Made by a program: the position numbers and the translations under genes. DNA of 64,000 bases from NCBI RefSeq assembly GCF_000759445.1, contig NZ_JRMB01000002.1, positions 992,001 to 1,056,000 of the forward strand, given 5' to 3'. The notes beneath the pieces are model-generated. The model was not told where the DNA came from. It saw nothing but the letters and a program-made list of their open reading frames with translations, and made no database searches. The stretch comes from Pseudomonas lutea. GTDB lineage: Bacteria; Pseudomonadota; Gammaproteobacteria; Pseudomonadales; Pseudomonadaceae. This document shows positions 43,750-54,328 of this stretch, one piece after another (within the stretch, counting starts at the first letter, position 1; each line of letters starts with the position of its first letter).

Positions 43750-45048
43750 ATGACTCATCGTATTGTAATTGTCGGCGGAGGCGCTGGCGGTCTGGAGCTG
43801 GCTACCCGTCTGGGTAAAACCCTGGGCAAGAAAGGCGCGGCCAGCGTCACGCTGGTGGATGCCAACCTGACCCACATCTGGAAGCCGCTGTTGCACGAAG
43901 TGGCTGCCGGTTCGCTTAACTCTTATGAGGATGAGCTGAACTACGTGGCGCAAGCCAAGTGGAACCACTTTCAGTTCCAGATGGGTCGCATGATCGGGCT
44001 GGATCGCGAGAACAAGCAGATCCACCTGGCTGAAACGCTGGACGAGCACGGCAACGAGCTGGTTCCGGCCCGCAGCCTGGATTACGACTCGCTGGTGATT
44101 TCCGTTGGCAGCACCACCAATGATTTCGGCACTAAGGGCGCGGCGGAACATTGCCTGTTCCTCGACACGCGCAAACAGGCCGAGCGCTTCCATCAGCAGT
44201 TGCTCAATCGCTACCTGCGCGCGCATGCGAGCCAGCACGACGCAGCCGAAGAGATCAACGTCGCGATCGTGGGTGCAGGCGCGACGGGTGTGGAGTTGGC
44301 CGCTGAACTGCACAACGCCGCGCACGAACTGGCGGCTTACGGGCTGGGTCACATCAAGCCGGAAAACCTGCGCATCACAGTGATTGAAGCCGGGCCGCGT
44401 GTCTTGCCTGCCCTGCCCGAGCGCATTGGTGGGCCGGTGCACAAGACCCTGGAGAAGCTGGGCGTCACAGTGCTGACCAACTCGGCGGTTAGCGAAGTGA
44501 CGGCTGACAGCCTTGTCACTGCGACGGGTCAGGTGATTCCTGCCACCTTGAAAGTCTGGGCGGCGGGCATCCGCGCTCCGGCGTTCCTGGAAGGGATCGC
44601 AGGTCTTGAGACCAATCGCATCAATCAACTGCAGGTGCGCCCGACGCTGCAGACCACGCGCGATGACAACATCTTTGCTTTCGGCGACTGCGCGGCGTGC
44701 CCTCAAAAAGGCACTGACCGCAATGTCCCACCGCGCGCGCAAGCGGCGCATCAGCAGGCGTCGTTGCTGGTGAAATCGCTGAAGCTGCGCATCGAGGGCG
44801 GTCAGCTGCCGGAGTACCGCTACAAGGACTACGGCTCACTGATTTCGCTGTCGAAATTCTCGGCGGTGGGCAATTTGATGGGCAACCTGACGGGCAGCGT
44901 CATGCTTGAAGGATGGCTCGCGCGGATGTTTTACGTCTCGCTGTATCGCATGCACCAGATGGCGTTATACGGAATGTTCCGCACGTTGATGCTGATGCTG
45001 GGAAGCCGCATCGGCCGCGGCACCGAACCCCGCATGAAGCTGCACTGA
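43750..45048 (+). CDS. ndh: Type II NADH dehydrogenase
   Basis: The 432-residue flavoprotein passes electrons from NADH to quinone at the inner membrane face without pumping protons. It has an N-terminal FAD motif GGGAGGLELATRLG, a second Rossmann motif GAGATGVELAAELH for NADH, and FAFGDCAA for FAD. The C-terminus (MLEGWLARMFYVSLYRMHQM) is the amphipathic membrane anchor. It is followed by a REP array rather than by a simple terminator. Confidence 0.95.
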   Translation: MTHRIVIVGGGAGGLELATRLGKTLGKKGAASVTLVDANLTHIWKPLLHEVAAGSLNSYEDELNYVAQAKWNHFQFQMGRMIGLDRENKQIHLAETLDEHGNELVPARSLDYDSLVISVGSTTNDFGTKGAAEHCLFLDTRKQAERFHQQLLNRYLRAHASQHDAAEEINVAIVGAGATGVELAAELHNAAHELAAYGLGHIKPENLRITVIEAGPRVLPALPERIGGPVHKTLEKLGVTVLTNSAVSEVTADSLVTATGQVIPATLKVWAAGIRAPAFLEGIAGLETNRINQLQVRPTLQTTRDDNIFAFGDCAACPQKGTDRNVPPRAQAAHQQASLLVKSLKLRIEGGQLPEYRYKDYGSLISLSKFSAVGNLMGNLTGSVMLEGWLARMFYVSLYRMHQMALYGMFRTLMLMLGSRIGRGTEPRMKLH

Positions 45049-45073
45049 CGCCGCCGCGTTCGCTGCTGCCGAA

Positions 45074-45835
45074 GGCGTAGAAGCGCGCTGCCCGCGAACG
45101 GTCGGTACATCTGACATATCTCTGTCGGGTGTAAGACCGTCTTCGCGGGCAAGCGCGCTCCTACACGGGTAGGCGCTGATTCCTGCCGCGTGTCTGGAAG
45201 GCTGCGACGCATGCCGCCGTCTGTGGCCTCGGGCCAAACCGCAATCCCAAGATCACCGCAATCTGCCTCTACCGTAGGCGTAGGAGCGCGCTTGCCCGCG
45301 AACGGTCGGTACATCTGACATATCTCTGTCGGTTGTAAGACTGTTTTCGCGGGCAAGCGCGCTCCTACACGGGATGGCGCTGATTCCTGCCGCGTGTATG
45401 GAAGACTGCGACGCATGCCGCCGCCCGTGGCCTCGGGCCAAACCGCAATCCCAAGATCACCGCAATCTGCCTCTACCGTAGGCGTAGGAGCGCGCTTGCC
45501 CGCGAACGGTCGGTACATCTGACATATCTCTGTCGGTTGTAAGACCGTCTTCGCGGGCAAGCGCGCTCCTACACGGGTAGGCGCTGATTCCTGCCGCGTG
45601 TTTGGAAGGCTGCGACGCATGCCGCCGTCTGTGGCCTCGGGCCAAACCGCGATCCCAAGATCACCGCAATCCGCCTCTGCCGTAGGCGTAGGAGCGCGCT
45701 TGCCCGCGAACGGTCGGTACATCTGACACATCTCTGTCGGGTGTAAGACCGTCTTCGCGGGCAAGCGCGCTCCTACAAGGGTTAGCGCTGATTCCTGCCG
45801 CGTGCCTACAAGGGTTGGCGCTGATTCAACTGCCG
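45074..45835. repeat. 204-bp tandem repeat built on REP pairs, four units
   Basis: Units begin at 45074, 45277, 45481 and 45685 with ggcgtag. The period is 204 (203 for the first, which has lost a base). Each holds an inverted REP pair (gcgcgcttgcccgcgaacgg and ttcgcgggcaagcgcgctcc) and a spacer with gccgcgtgt...tgcgacgcatgccgccg. The last unit is cut and ends in degenerate copies of tacaagggttggcgctgatt. It separates ndh from a GGDEF gene in convergent orientation. Confidence 0.95.
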
Positions 45836-45862
45836 CGCGCCTGCAACGATGCACGGGTGACG

Positions 45863-47263
45863 CTAGGGCATTACTCGCCCTTTGCCCATGTGCTTGGCTT
45901 TGTACATCCAGCGGTCGGCTTCTCGCATGAGCTCGTCCGGCGCTTTGCTGGAGCCGGGTTCGTACATGGAAAAACCGATGCTCGCGTTGCTGCGAATCTC
46001 ATCGCCTTTGATGGTGATGGGCTGGGCGATGGCGGCGAGCAGTTTCTGCGCCACTTCGCGAGCTTCCTCCACACCCGGGGTGATGCCCTCGAGAATCACG
46101 ATGAACTCGTCGCCGGCCAGCCGGACCAGGCTGTCGGTCCTGCGTATGCAGTTCTGCAAACGTGCGGAAATCGTGCGCAGCAAGTCATCACCCGCATCGT
46201 GGCCATAACTGTCGTTGATGACTTTGAAACCGTCCAGGTCGATAAACATCAGCGCCAGCTGCAGTCTGGATCGATCAGCTCGGGCCTGAGCGATGGGCAA
46301 CAAAGAATCAAGCGCACGTCGATTGTGCAGGCCGGTCAGGGCGTCATGCCGAGCTTCCTGCTCGAGCTCTTTACGCGCCTGAATGTCCTGAATGATTGAA
46401 ATGAAATATTCCAGCGCCCCCGCTTCCGAGAGTTTCTTGGTTACGCTCAGATTGACCCACACCGGGCTGCCGTTTTTGCGCAGGTAACGCTTCTCCATCT
46501 GGTAGCTGTCAATCTCACCAACACTCAGCTGATGGAGCATCCCGAGATCACCGTCCAGGTCGTCGGGGTGGGTGATGTCCTGAAATGTCAGGTGCTTCAG
46601 CTCATCTGGCCCATAGCCGAGCATGTTACAAAGCGCCGCGTTAACGCTGATCCAGCCACCGTCCGGCGCAACCAGTGCGATACCGACCGACGCCAACTCA
46701 AACATAGACCGATAGCCGGCCTCACTGGCGACGAACAACGCCTGGGAGCGATCCTTCTGAATGCGGGCCAGCATGAGGTTTTCGCGCAACTGCATCTCCC
46801 GACTGACGACATCGGCGAGGTCGCGGAGTATGGCCAGTTCCTGCGGAGAAAGCGTTCTAGGCCGCGCATCAATCGCGCACAACGTGCCCACTGCAAAACC
46901 CTTACTGGTCCGTATGGGTACGCCCGCATAAAAACGAATATGGGGATCACCCACGACTAACTGGTTATCGCAGAAACGCTGGTCCTCCGTAGCGTCAGGC
47001 ACCACCAGTTCGTTGGTTTCCAGAATGGCATGAGCACAGAAGGCCGTTTCTCTCGGCAGCTCGACTACTTCAAGGCCCACGCGTGACTTGAACCACTGGC
47101 GGTCTTGATCCACCAGCGAAATCAGGGCAATGGGCACGTTCAGCACCTGCGCGACTAGCCGCGTGATGCGATCGAGCGTGGCTTCCGGCTGGGTATCGAG
47201 GACTTCAAGTTGATACAGCGCCTCCAGGCGCTGCTGCTCACACGAAGGAATTGGCGACTTCAT
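45863..47263 (-). CDS. GAF-PAS-GGDEF protein, AGDEF variant
   Basis: The 466-residue cytoplasmic protein carries a GAF domain (about 20-160, with RETAFCAHAILE), a PAS domain with PAC part (about 180-300) and a GGDEF domain (about 305-466). The signature reads Ala-Gly-Asp-Glu-Phe instead of Gly-Gly. An RxxD inhibitory site (RRTD) lies five residues upstream, as in active c-di-GMP synthases. Some AGDEF enzymes are active, so activity is possible but not certain. No membrane segment is seen. Confidence 0.9.
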   Translation of the reverse strand: MKSPIPSCEQQRLEALYQLEVLDTQPEATLDRITRLVAQVLNVPIALISLVDQDRQWFKSRVGLEVVELPRETAFCAHAILETNELVVPDATEDQRFCDNQLVVGDPHIRFYAGVPIRTSKGFAVGTLCAIDARPRTLSPQELAILRDLADVVSREMQLRENLMLARIQKDRSQALFVASEAGYRSMFELASVGIALVAPDGGWISVNAALCNMLGYGPDELKHLTFQDITHPDDLDGDLGMLHQLSVGEIDSYQMEKRYLRKNGSPVWVNLSVTKKLSEAGALEYFISIIQDIQARKELEQEARHDALTGLHNRRALDSLLPIAQARADRSRLQLALMFIDLDGFKVINDSYGHDAGDDLLRTISARLQNCIRRTDSLVRLAGDEFIVILEGITPGVEEAREVAQKLLAAIAQPITIKGDEIRSNASIGFSMYEPGSSKAPDELMREADRWMYKAKHMGKGRVMP

Positions 47264-47564
47264 ATCACGGCCGATCCTGAAAAGACTGGCTGAAGTCTAT
47301 ACCGGGGCTGGTCAATCCGCACCCGGCGGGACCGGTAAATAATCGACCTCGCTGTCGCGCCGGATCGGTCAAACCGCTGGCCTGATTTACCTCACGTTGG
47401 ATCATGGGGACATGCTTGTCGCCGTGATCACGTTAGCGCCGGTAGCCGCCAGGGCTAACCAAACGCCGGAAACGAAAAAAGCGCCCCGAAGGACGCTTTT
47501 TTGTAGCTTCAACACGAATGGCGTTGAAGCGGTATTTTCTGCCCGGATGTTGCTGGGGCGAAAA
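47264..47564. other. Gap between GGDEF gene and tRNA cluster
   Basis: Apart from the tRNA terminator at 47475-47502 nothing is recognised here. The GGDEF promoter should lie at 47264-47400. Confidence 0.5.
47475..47502. terminator. Terminator of the tRNA operon
   Basis: AAAAAAGCG(C)CC and GGACGCTTTTTT pair across a short CGAA loop with an A/T run on each side. It lies about 60 bases beyond the last tRNA. Confidence 0.82.
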
Positions 47565-47641
47565 TGGTCGGGGTAAGGGGATTCGAACTCCTGACATCCT
47601 GCTCCCAAAGCAGGCGCGCTACCGGACTGCGCTATACCCCG
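47565..47641 (-). tRNA. tRNA-Pro (TGG), copy 1
   Basis: The 77-base gene has acceptor CGGGGTA/TACCCCG, anticodon loop TTTGGGA (anticodon TGG), T-arm AGTTCGAATCC and an encoded CCA. It is identical to the copy at 47817-47893. Confidence 0.96.
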
Positions 47642-47734
47642 GTGAAACAAGGAAACACCCGAAGGTGCTTCCAGAGCGGGTGACGCTACTGACGTCACTC
47701 CCTAAGATTTAACCCGATGAAGCCAGGTCAAAAA

Positions 47735-47810
47735 TGGTGGGTCGTGTGGGATTCGAACCTACGACCAATTGGTTAAAAGCCAACTGCTCTACCAACTGAG
47801 CTAACGACCC
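47735..47810 (-). tRNA. tRNA-Lys (TTT)
   Basis: The 76-base gene has acceptor GGGTCGT/ACGACCC, anticodon loop CTTTTAA (anticodon TTT), T-arm GGTTCGAATCC and an encoded CCA. It lies between the two tRNA-Pro copies. Confidence 0.96.
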
Positions 47811-47816
47811 AAATAA

Positions 47817-47893
47817 TGGTCGGGGTAAGGGGATTCGAACTCCTGACATCCTGCTCCCAAAGCAGGCGCGCTACCGGACTGCGCTATACCCCG
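47817..47893 (-). tRNA. tRNA-Pro (TGG), copy 2
   Basis: Same 77-base sequence as copy 1, with anticodon TGG and encoded CCA. It begins six bases upstream of tRNA-Lys. Confidence 0.96.
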
Positions 47894-47913
47894 ACGGTAC
47901 TACCTCTTGAAAT

Positions 47914-47989
47914 TGGCTCCGTGACCAGGACTCGAACCTGGGACCCAATGATTAACAGTCATTTGCTCTACCGACTGAGCTATCACGGA
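47914..47989 (-). tRNA. tRNA-Asn (GTT)
   Basis: The 76-base gene has acceptor TCCGTGA/TCACGGA, anticodon loop CTGTTAA (anticodon GTT), T-arm GGTTCGAGTCC and encoded CCA. It is the first tRNA behind the operon promoter. Confidence 0.96.
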
Positions 47990-48147
47990 ACGATCTACAA
48001 TTTCAGATGCAGCGTTTGATGCGCTTCAACACAACAAATTCAGTAAATCTTTACCAGACTAATCTGGCAAGCACCTCACTGAACGTACCGCATTTTCAGC
48101 CTCTTCGACCCGTCTGCATCGCTGCGTTCACGTCTCTGAGGCGCGCT

Positions 48148-48175
48148 ATTCTACATTTCCAGAAACACCTGTCAA
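48148..48175 (-). promoter_or_regulatory. Promoter of the tRNA operon
   Basis: On the minus strand TTGACA (48170-48175) and TAGAAT (48148-48153) are separated by 16 bases. A G/C-rich discriminator (AGCGCGCC) follows, typical of stringently controlled tRNA promoters. It would drive Asn-Pro-Lys-Pro as one transcript ending at 47475. Confidence 0.82.
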
Positions 48176-48275
48176 CCCTCCAAATTGCTTTTAAGACAAT
48201 GATTTGCGACTTTTTTGCCGATCGCCCTCAACCCGGCAAAATTCCTGCGGGTAAGGATAAAGTTTGCCCCGCATG

Positions 48276-48304
48276 AAAAGGGCCCTCACGCGGAGGGCCC
48301 TTTG
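48276..48304 (-). terminator. Terminator of clpB
   Basis: AAAGGGCCCTC and GAGGGCCCTTT form a perfect stem with an ACGCG loop, about 30 bases after the clpB stop. The A run on the left gives a U tract on the minus strand. Confidence 0.85.
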
Positions 48305-48331
48305 GTGCTTCTATATAAAGCAGCGATCGGA

Positions 48332-50896
<2,565 letters not shown>

Positions 50897-50966
50897 TGGT
50901 CACCTTCCTAATGGGCAGGCCGGAGCAATGAACACACCTAAATAAAGAAACCTGCCAGATGGTCTT

Positions 50967-50995
50967 TAGATGCGGTCGATTAGGCAGGATTCAAG
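50967..50995 (-). promoter_or_regulatory. Sigma-32 heat-shock promoter of clpB
   Basis: The minus strand has CTTGAA (50990-50995) and, after 14 bases, CCGCATCTA (50967-50975), close to the sigma-32 pattern CTTGAA-N14-CCCCATNTA. The leader would be about 65 bases long. The fit to a heat-shock gene strengthens the call. Confidence 0.75.
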
Positions 50996-51062
50996 CACGC
51001 TCTGGTTGACATGGATCAACATTAGCGGCTGAGAGAGGATTCGGAAGGGGCTGGAGCGGAAA

Positions 51063-51803
51063 TTAGCGGGCTTCGATCCAGACCAGCGAAGCAAACCGGC
51101 CGGTGCGGGCGCCACGGCGATAGGAAAAAAACCGTGCATCGTCGTAGGTTGAAAAGCCTCCGCCATACACCGCTGTCACGCCATGGGCCGCAAGACGCAA
51201 CCTCGCCAACTGGTAGATATCGGCCATGTACTTGCCGGCGTTAGCGCCTGGCACGAACGCATCGGCCGTCTCGGGGTGGGTAGAGACAAACGCCTCACGC
51301 ACTTCCGGGCCTACTTCGAACGCCTGCGGACCGATGGCAGGGCCAAGCCACACAAGGATTTCAGAGGGGGAATCGGCAAAGCTGTCGACAGCCGCTTCGA
51401 GCACACCCGCTGCAAGGCCACGCCAACCGGCGTGGGCAGCGGCGACCTGAGTGCCCGCCTTGTTGCAAAACAGCGCGGGCAGGCAATCAGCCGTCATGAT
51501 GGTGCAGGCCACGCCCGGCGCCTTGCTCCAGCTCGCATCCGCCTGAAGCACCTTCGAGGGAGCAGCCTCGACCACGTCAATGCCGTGAACCTGCGTCAGC
51601 CATGCCGGCTGGACATTCAGGCGTGCCGTCAGTGTCGAACGGTTGTGCGCGACGGCCTGCGAATCATCATCAACGTGATCACCCAGATTGAAACTGTCGA
51701 ACGGCGCTACGCTGACACCGCCCGATCGCGTCGTGACGCATGCCTTGATTCCGGCTGGCGCAGGCCAGTCAGGAATCAACCAGTCCGTCACGAGCTCAGT
51801 CAT
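51063..51803 (-). CDS. pgeF: Peptidoglycan editing factor PgeF (YfiH)
   Basis: The 246-residue protein has the laccase-like Cu/Zn fold of YfiH. Metal ligands are expected in QVHGIDVV, DCLPALF and AAHAGWRGLA. PgeF removes wrongly incorporated amino acids from peptidoglycan precursors (L-Ser in place of L-Ala), as shown in E. coli. It follows rluD, with an ATGA overlap, in the bamD-divergent pair common to Pseudomonas. Confidence 0.94.
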   Translation of the reverse strand: MTELVTDWLIPDWPAPAGIKACVTTRSGGVSVAPFDSFNLGDHVDDDSQAVAHNRSTLTARLNVQPAWLTQVHGIDVVEAAPSKVLQADASWSKAPGVACTIMTADCLPALFCNKAGTQVAAAHAGWRGLAAGVLEAAVDSFADSPSEILVWLGPAIGPQAFEVGPEVREAFVSTHPETADAFVPGANAGKYMADIYQLARLRLAAHGVTAVYGGGFSTYDDARFFSYRRGARTGRFASLVWIEAR

Positions 51804-52762
51804 CCGATGAACGCTTCGCGGTCTTGCTTGAGGAGCGTCAGCAGCCAGACAAAGTCATCCGGGAGTGGCGATTCCCAGCTCATGCGCTTACCGGTCGTCG
51901 GATGGTCCAGCTCCAGGAAGCGTGCATGCAGCGCCTGACGCGGGAAATGCTTGAGCGATTCAACCATCGTGACGCTTGCCGCTGGTGGAATTCGGAAACG
52001 ACCGCCGTAGGCAGGGTCGCCCACGAGCGGAAAGTTGATGTGTGCCATGTGCACACGGATCTGGTGGGTACGCCCGGTTTCGAGCTTCACCCGCACGTGG
52101 GTGTGCGAACGGAAACGCTCCAGCACGCGGTAATGACTGACCGCAGGCTTGCCGCCTTCCATGACCGCCATGCGCTGACGCTGCTGGCCATGACGTCCGA
52201 TCGGTGCGTTGATCTTGCCACCAGCAGTCACCACGCCAATGACGATGCACTCATAAATGCGGCTGACGCTGCGGTTCTGCAACTGAGTGACGAGTTGGGT
52301 CTGCGCCTGGATGGTCTTGGCCACCACCATCAAACCGGTGGTGTCCTTGTCCAGACGATGCACGATGCCGGCGCGCGGGACATTGATGATGTCCGGCACG
52401 TGGTGCAGCAAGGCATTCAGCAGCGTGCCATCAGCGTGACCGGCGGCAGGGTGAACGACCAGCCCGGACGGTTTGTTGATCACCAGAATCTGGTCGTCTT
52501 CGTAGACGATGTCGAGCTCGATGTCCTGCGCGATCCACTCGCCCTGGGCCTCCTGCTCGGCTTTGAGGACCAGAACTGCGCCACCGTGCACGATGTCACG
52601 CGGGCGCAGAGCGCCACCGTCCACTGTCAGGCGACCGTCTTTGATCCAGGCGGAAAGGCGCGAGCGCGAGTGCTCTGCGAATAGTTGGGCGGCGACTTGG
52701 TCGAGGCGTTGACCGCCCAATTCGGACGGCACCTCTGCGCGGAGTTCTATGATCTCAGACAT
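51800..52762 (-). CDS. rluD: 23S rRNA pseudouridine synthase RluD
   Basis: The 320-residue enzyme makes pseudouridine at positions 1911, 1915 and 1917 of 23S rRNA helix 69. It has an N-terminal S4 domain (QRLDQVAAQLFAEHSRSRL) and the catalytic HRLDKDTTGLMV containing the active Asp. The ATG at 52762 is preferred over a GTG at 52783 since known RluD proteins begin near the S4 domain. Its divergent partner is bamD. Confidence 0.95.
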   Translation of the reverse strand: MSEIIELRAEVPSELGGQRLDQVAAQLFAEHSRSRLSAWIKDGRLTVDGGALRPRDIVHGGAVLVLKAEQEAQGEWIAQDIELDIVYEDDQILVINKPSGLVVHPAAGHADGTLLNALLHHVPDIINVPRAGIVHRLDKDTTGLMVVAKTIQAQTQLVTQLQNRSVSRIYECIVIGVVTAGGKINAPIGRHGQQRQRMAVMEGGKPAVSHYRVLERFRSHTHVRVKLETGRTHQIRVHMAHINFPLVGDPAYGGRFRIPPAASVTMVESLKHFPRQALHARFLELDHPTTGKRMSWESPLPDDFVWLLTLLKQDREAFIG

Positions 52763-52913
52763 GCTCAAACTAGGAGGTGGCACTGGCCTTTGGTTTCGGC
52801 TGTGCGCTTGTGGTTAAATACGGCGTCTTTTGTCCCGGGGGTTCCACGGGGCGCCCATCATAACAGGACGGTCCTGCGCAAGACAGCAGGCCGTTATAGG
52901 GACGCAAGCCGCC

Positions 52914-53936
52914 ATGCAAGTGAAACACCTGCTGCTGATAGCCATCCTCGGACTTACTGTTGCCTGTTCTTCGAAGAAAGAAGTCATCGACGAAAACCTC
53001 AGTGAAGTCGAGCTGTACCAGCAGGCGCAGGCCGATCTGGACAACAACAGCTATAACAGCGCCACCGAGAAGCTCAAGGCGCTGGAGTCGCGTTATCCGT
53101 TCGGTCGCTATGCCGACCAGGCGCAACTCGAGCTGATCTACGCCAATTATAAAAACGGCGAGCCGGAAGCAGCCAAATCGGCGGCCGAGCGTTTCATTCG
53201 TCTGCACCCGCAACACCCGAACGTCGACTACGCCTATTACCTCAAGGGCCTGACCTCGTTCGACCAGGACGTCGGCATCATCGCCCGCTTCCTGCCGCTG
53301 GATCAGACCAAGCGTGACCCTGGCGCTGCCCGTGACTCTTATAACGAGTTCGCCCAGCTGACCAGCCGCTACCCCAACAGCCGCTACGCCCCTGACGCCA
53401 AGCAGCGCATGATCTACCTGCGCAACCTGCTGGCGGCTTATGAAATCCACGTTGCCGATTACTACCTGACGCGTCAGGCCTATGTAGCGGCGGCCAACCG
53501 CGGCCGTTACGTCGTCGAAAACTTCCAGGAAACACCGTCGGTCGGTGACGGCCTGGCGGTTATGGTCGAGGCCTATCAACGTCTGCACCTGGAAGACCTC
53601 GCGGACACCAGCCTGCAAGTGCTGAAGACCAACTACCCGGATCACCCGCAATTGGTGGACGGCAAGTTTGAAGCACGTACTGCCGAGGCCGATAACCGCT
53701 CGTGGCTGTCCAAGGCAACGCTGGGCCTGATCGAAAGCCGTCCGCCACTGCCACCAGGCGAGACCCGCGCCAACCAGGATGTGATCAAGCAATATCAGGA
53801 CGCCAAGGAAGCCATTCCTGCGGACCTGTTGCCTGAAAACCAGTCGGCCGACGAAGAGAAGAAAAACGACGACGATGACGGCACGCCAAAAAGCCGCTCG
53901 ATCTTCAGCTACATGACCTTTGGCCTGTTTGACTGA
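52914..53936 (+). CDS. bamD: Outer-membrane assembly lipoprotein BamD
   Basis: The 340-residue lipoprotein has signal [14 protein letters not shown] with lipobox Cys, then tetratricopeptide repeats ([34 protein letters not shown]). BamD is an essential part of the BAM complex that inserts beta-barrels, presumably including the autotransporter of this window. The C-terminal end ([15 protein letters not shown]) is a charged extension typical of Pseudomonas. The ATG at 52914 fits the signal peptide. Confidence 0.96.
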   Translation: MQVKHLLLIAILGLTVACSSKKEVIDENLSEVELYQQAQADLDNNSYNSATEKLKALESRYPFGRYADQAQLELIYANYKNGEPEAAKSAAERFIRLHPQHPNVDYAYYLKGLTSFDQDVGIIARFLPLDQTKRDPGAARDSYNEFAQLTSRYPNSRYAPDAKQRMIYLRNLLAAYEIHVADYYLTRQAYVAAANRGRYVVENFQETPSVGDGLAVMVEAYQRLHLEDLADTSLQVLKTNYPDHPQLVDGKFEARTAEADNRSWLSKATLGLIESRPPLPPGETRANQDVIKQYQDAKEAIPADLLPENQSADEEKKNDDDDGTPKSRSIFSYMTFGLFD

Positions 53937-53966
53937 GTTCAGTCCTTGCCAGCGTCAGCCAAAAGA

Positions 53967-53986
53967 GGCCCTTCGGGGCCTTTTTT
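53967..53986 (+). terminator. Terminator of bamD
   Basis: GGCCC TTCG GGGCC is followed by six T residues, about 30 bases beyond the bamD stop. Confidence 0.85.
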
Positions 53987-54088
53987 CATGTCCGACCGTT
54001 TTCCGACAGCGTGCGGCGATGGAGATGACTGTGCGCCTGACAGCGGCTTGGCTACACTGCGCGCTCTTCACTTCATAAGCTGACAAAC

Positions 54089-54328
54089 ATGATTCGCTTG
54101 ATTATGTGGGTCGCGTTGATCGCGGCGGCCATCTGGTTTTTCAAACGACTGGTCAAAGGCCCTGCTCCGCGGCCGAAACCCGCGACACCCGAGATCGACG
54201 CCGCGCCCATGGTCCGCTGCGCGCAATGTGGCGTGCATGTACCGCGTGATCGCGCCCTGAGTCAGGACCAGCAGTGGTATTGCACCCAGGCGCACCTGTT
54301 GAAAGGCCCGGCGGCACGTGACCGCTGA
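54089..54328 (+). CDS. PP0621-family small membrane protein
   Basis: The 79-residue protein has one N-terminal membrane segment (IRLIMWVALIAAAIWFFKRL) and a small Cys-containing domain (CAQCGVHVPRDRALSQDQQW, then YC). It matches the PP0621 family of Pseudomonas, which always precedes pilS. The Cys pair and trailing Cys could bind zinc. Its stop overlaps the GTG start of pilS by 11 bases, suggesting coupling. Confidence 0.85.
   Translation: MIRLIMWVALIAAAIWFFKRLVKGPAPRPKPATPEIDAAPMVRCAQCGVHVPRDRALSQDQQWYCTQAHLLKGPAARDR

Noticed and set aside
45074..45835. CRISPR-like regularly repeated DNA
   Set aside because: The repeats are 204 bases with conserved spacers and REP arms. They are not short repeats with unique spacers, and no cas gene is near.
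44931..45854. A 307-codon minus-strand reading frame with four similar 68-residue units
   Set aside because: It is produced by the 204-bp REP array, whose period is a multiple of three. It has no ribosome site, and it ends inside the ndh gene.
47402..47698. A 98-codon frame through the tRNA-Pro gene
   Set aside because: It overlaps a functional tRNA and its terminator and has no recognisable product.
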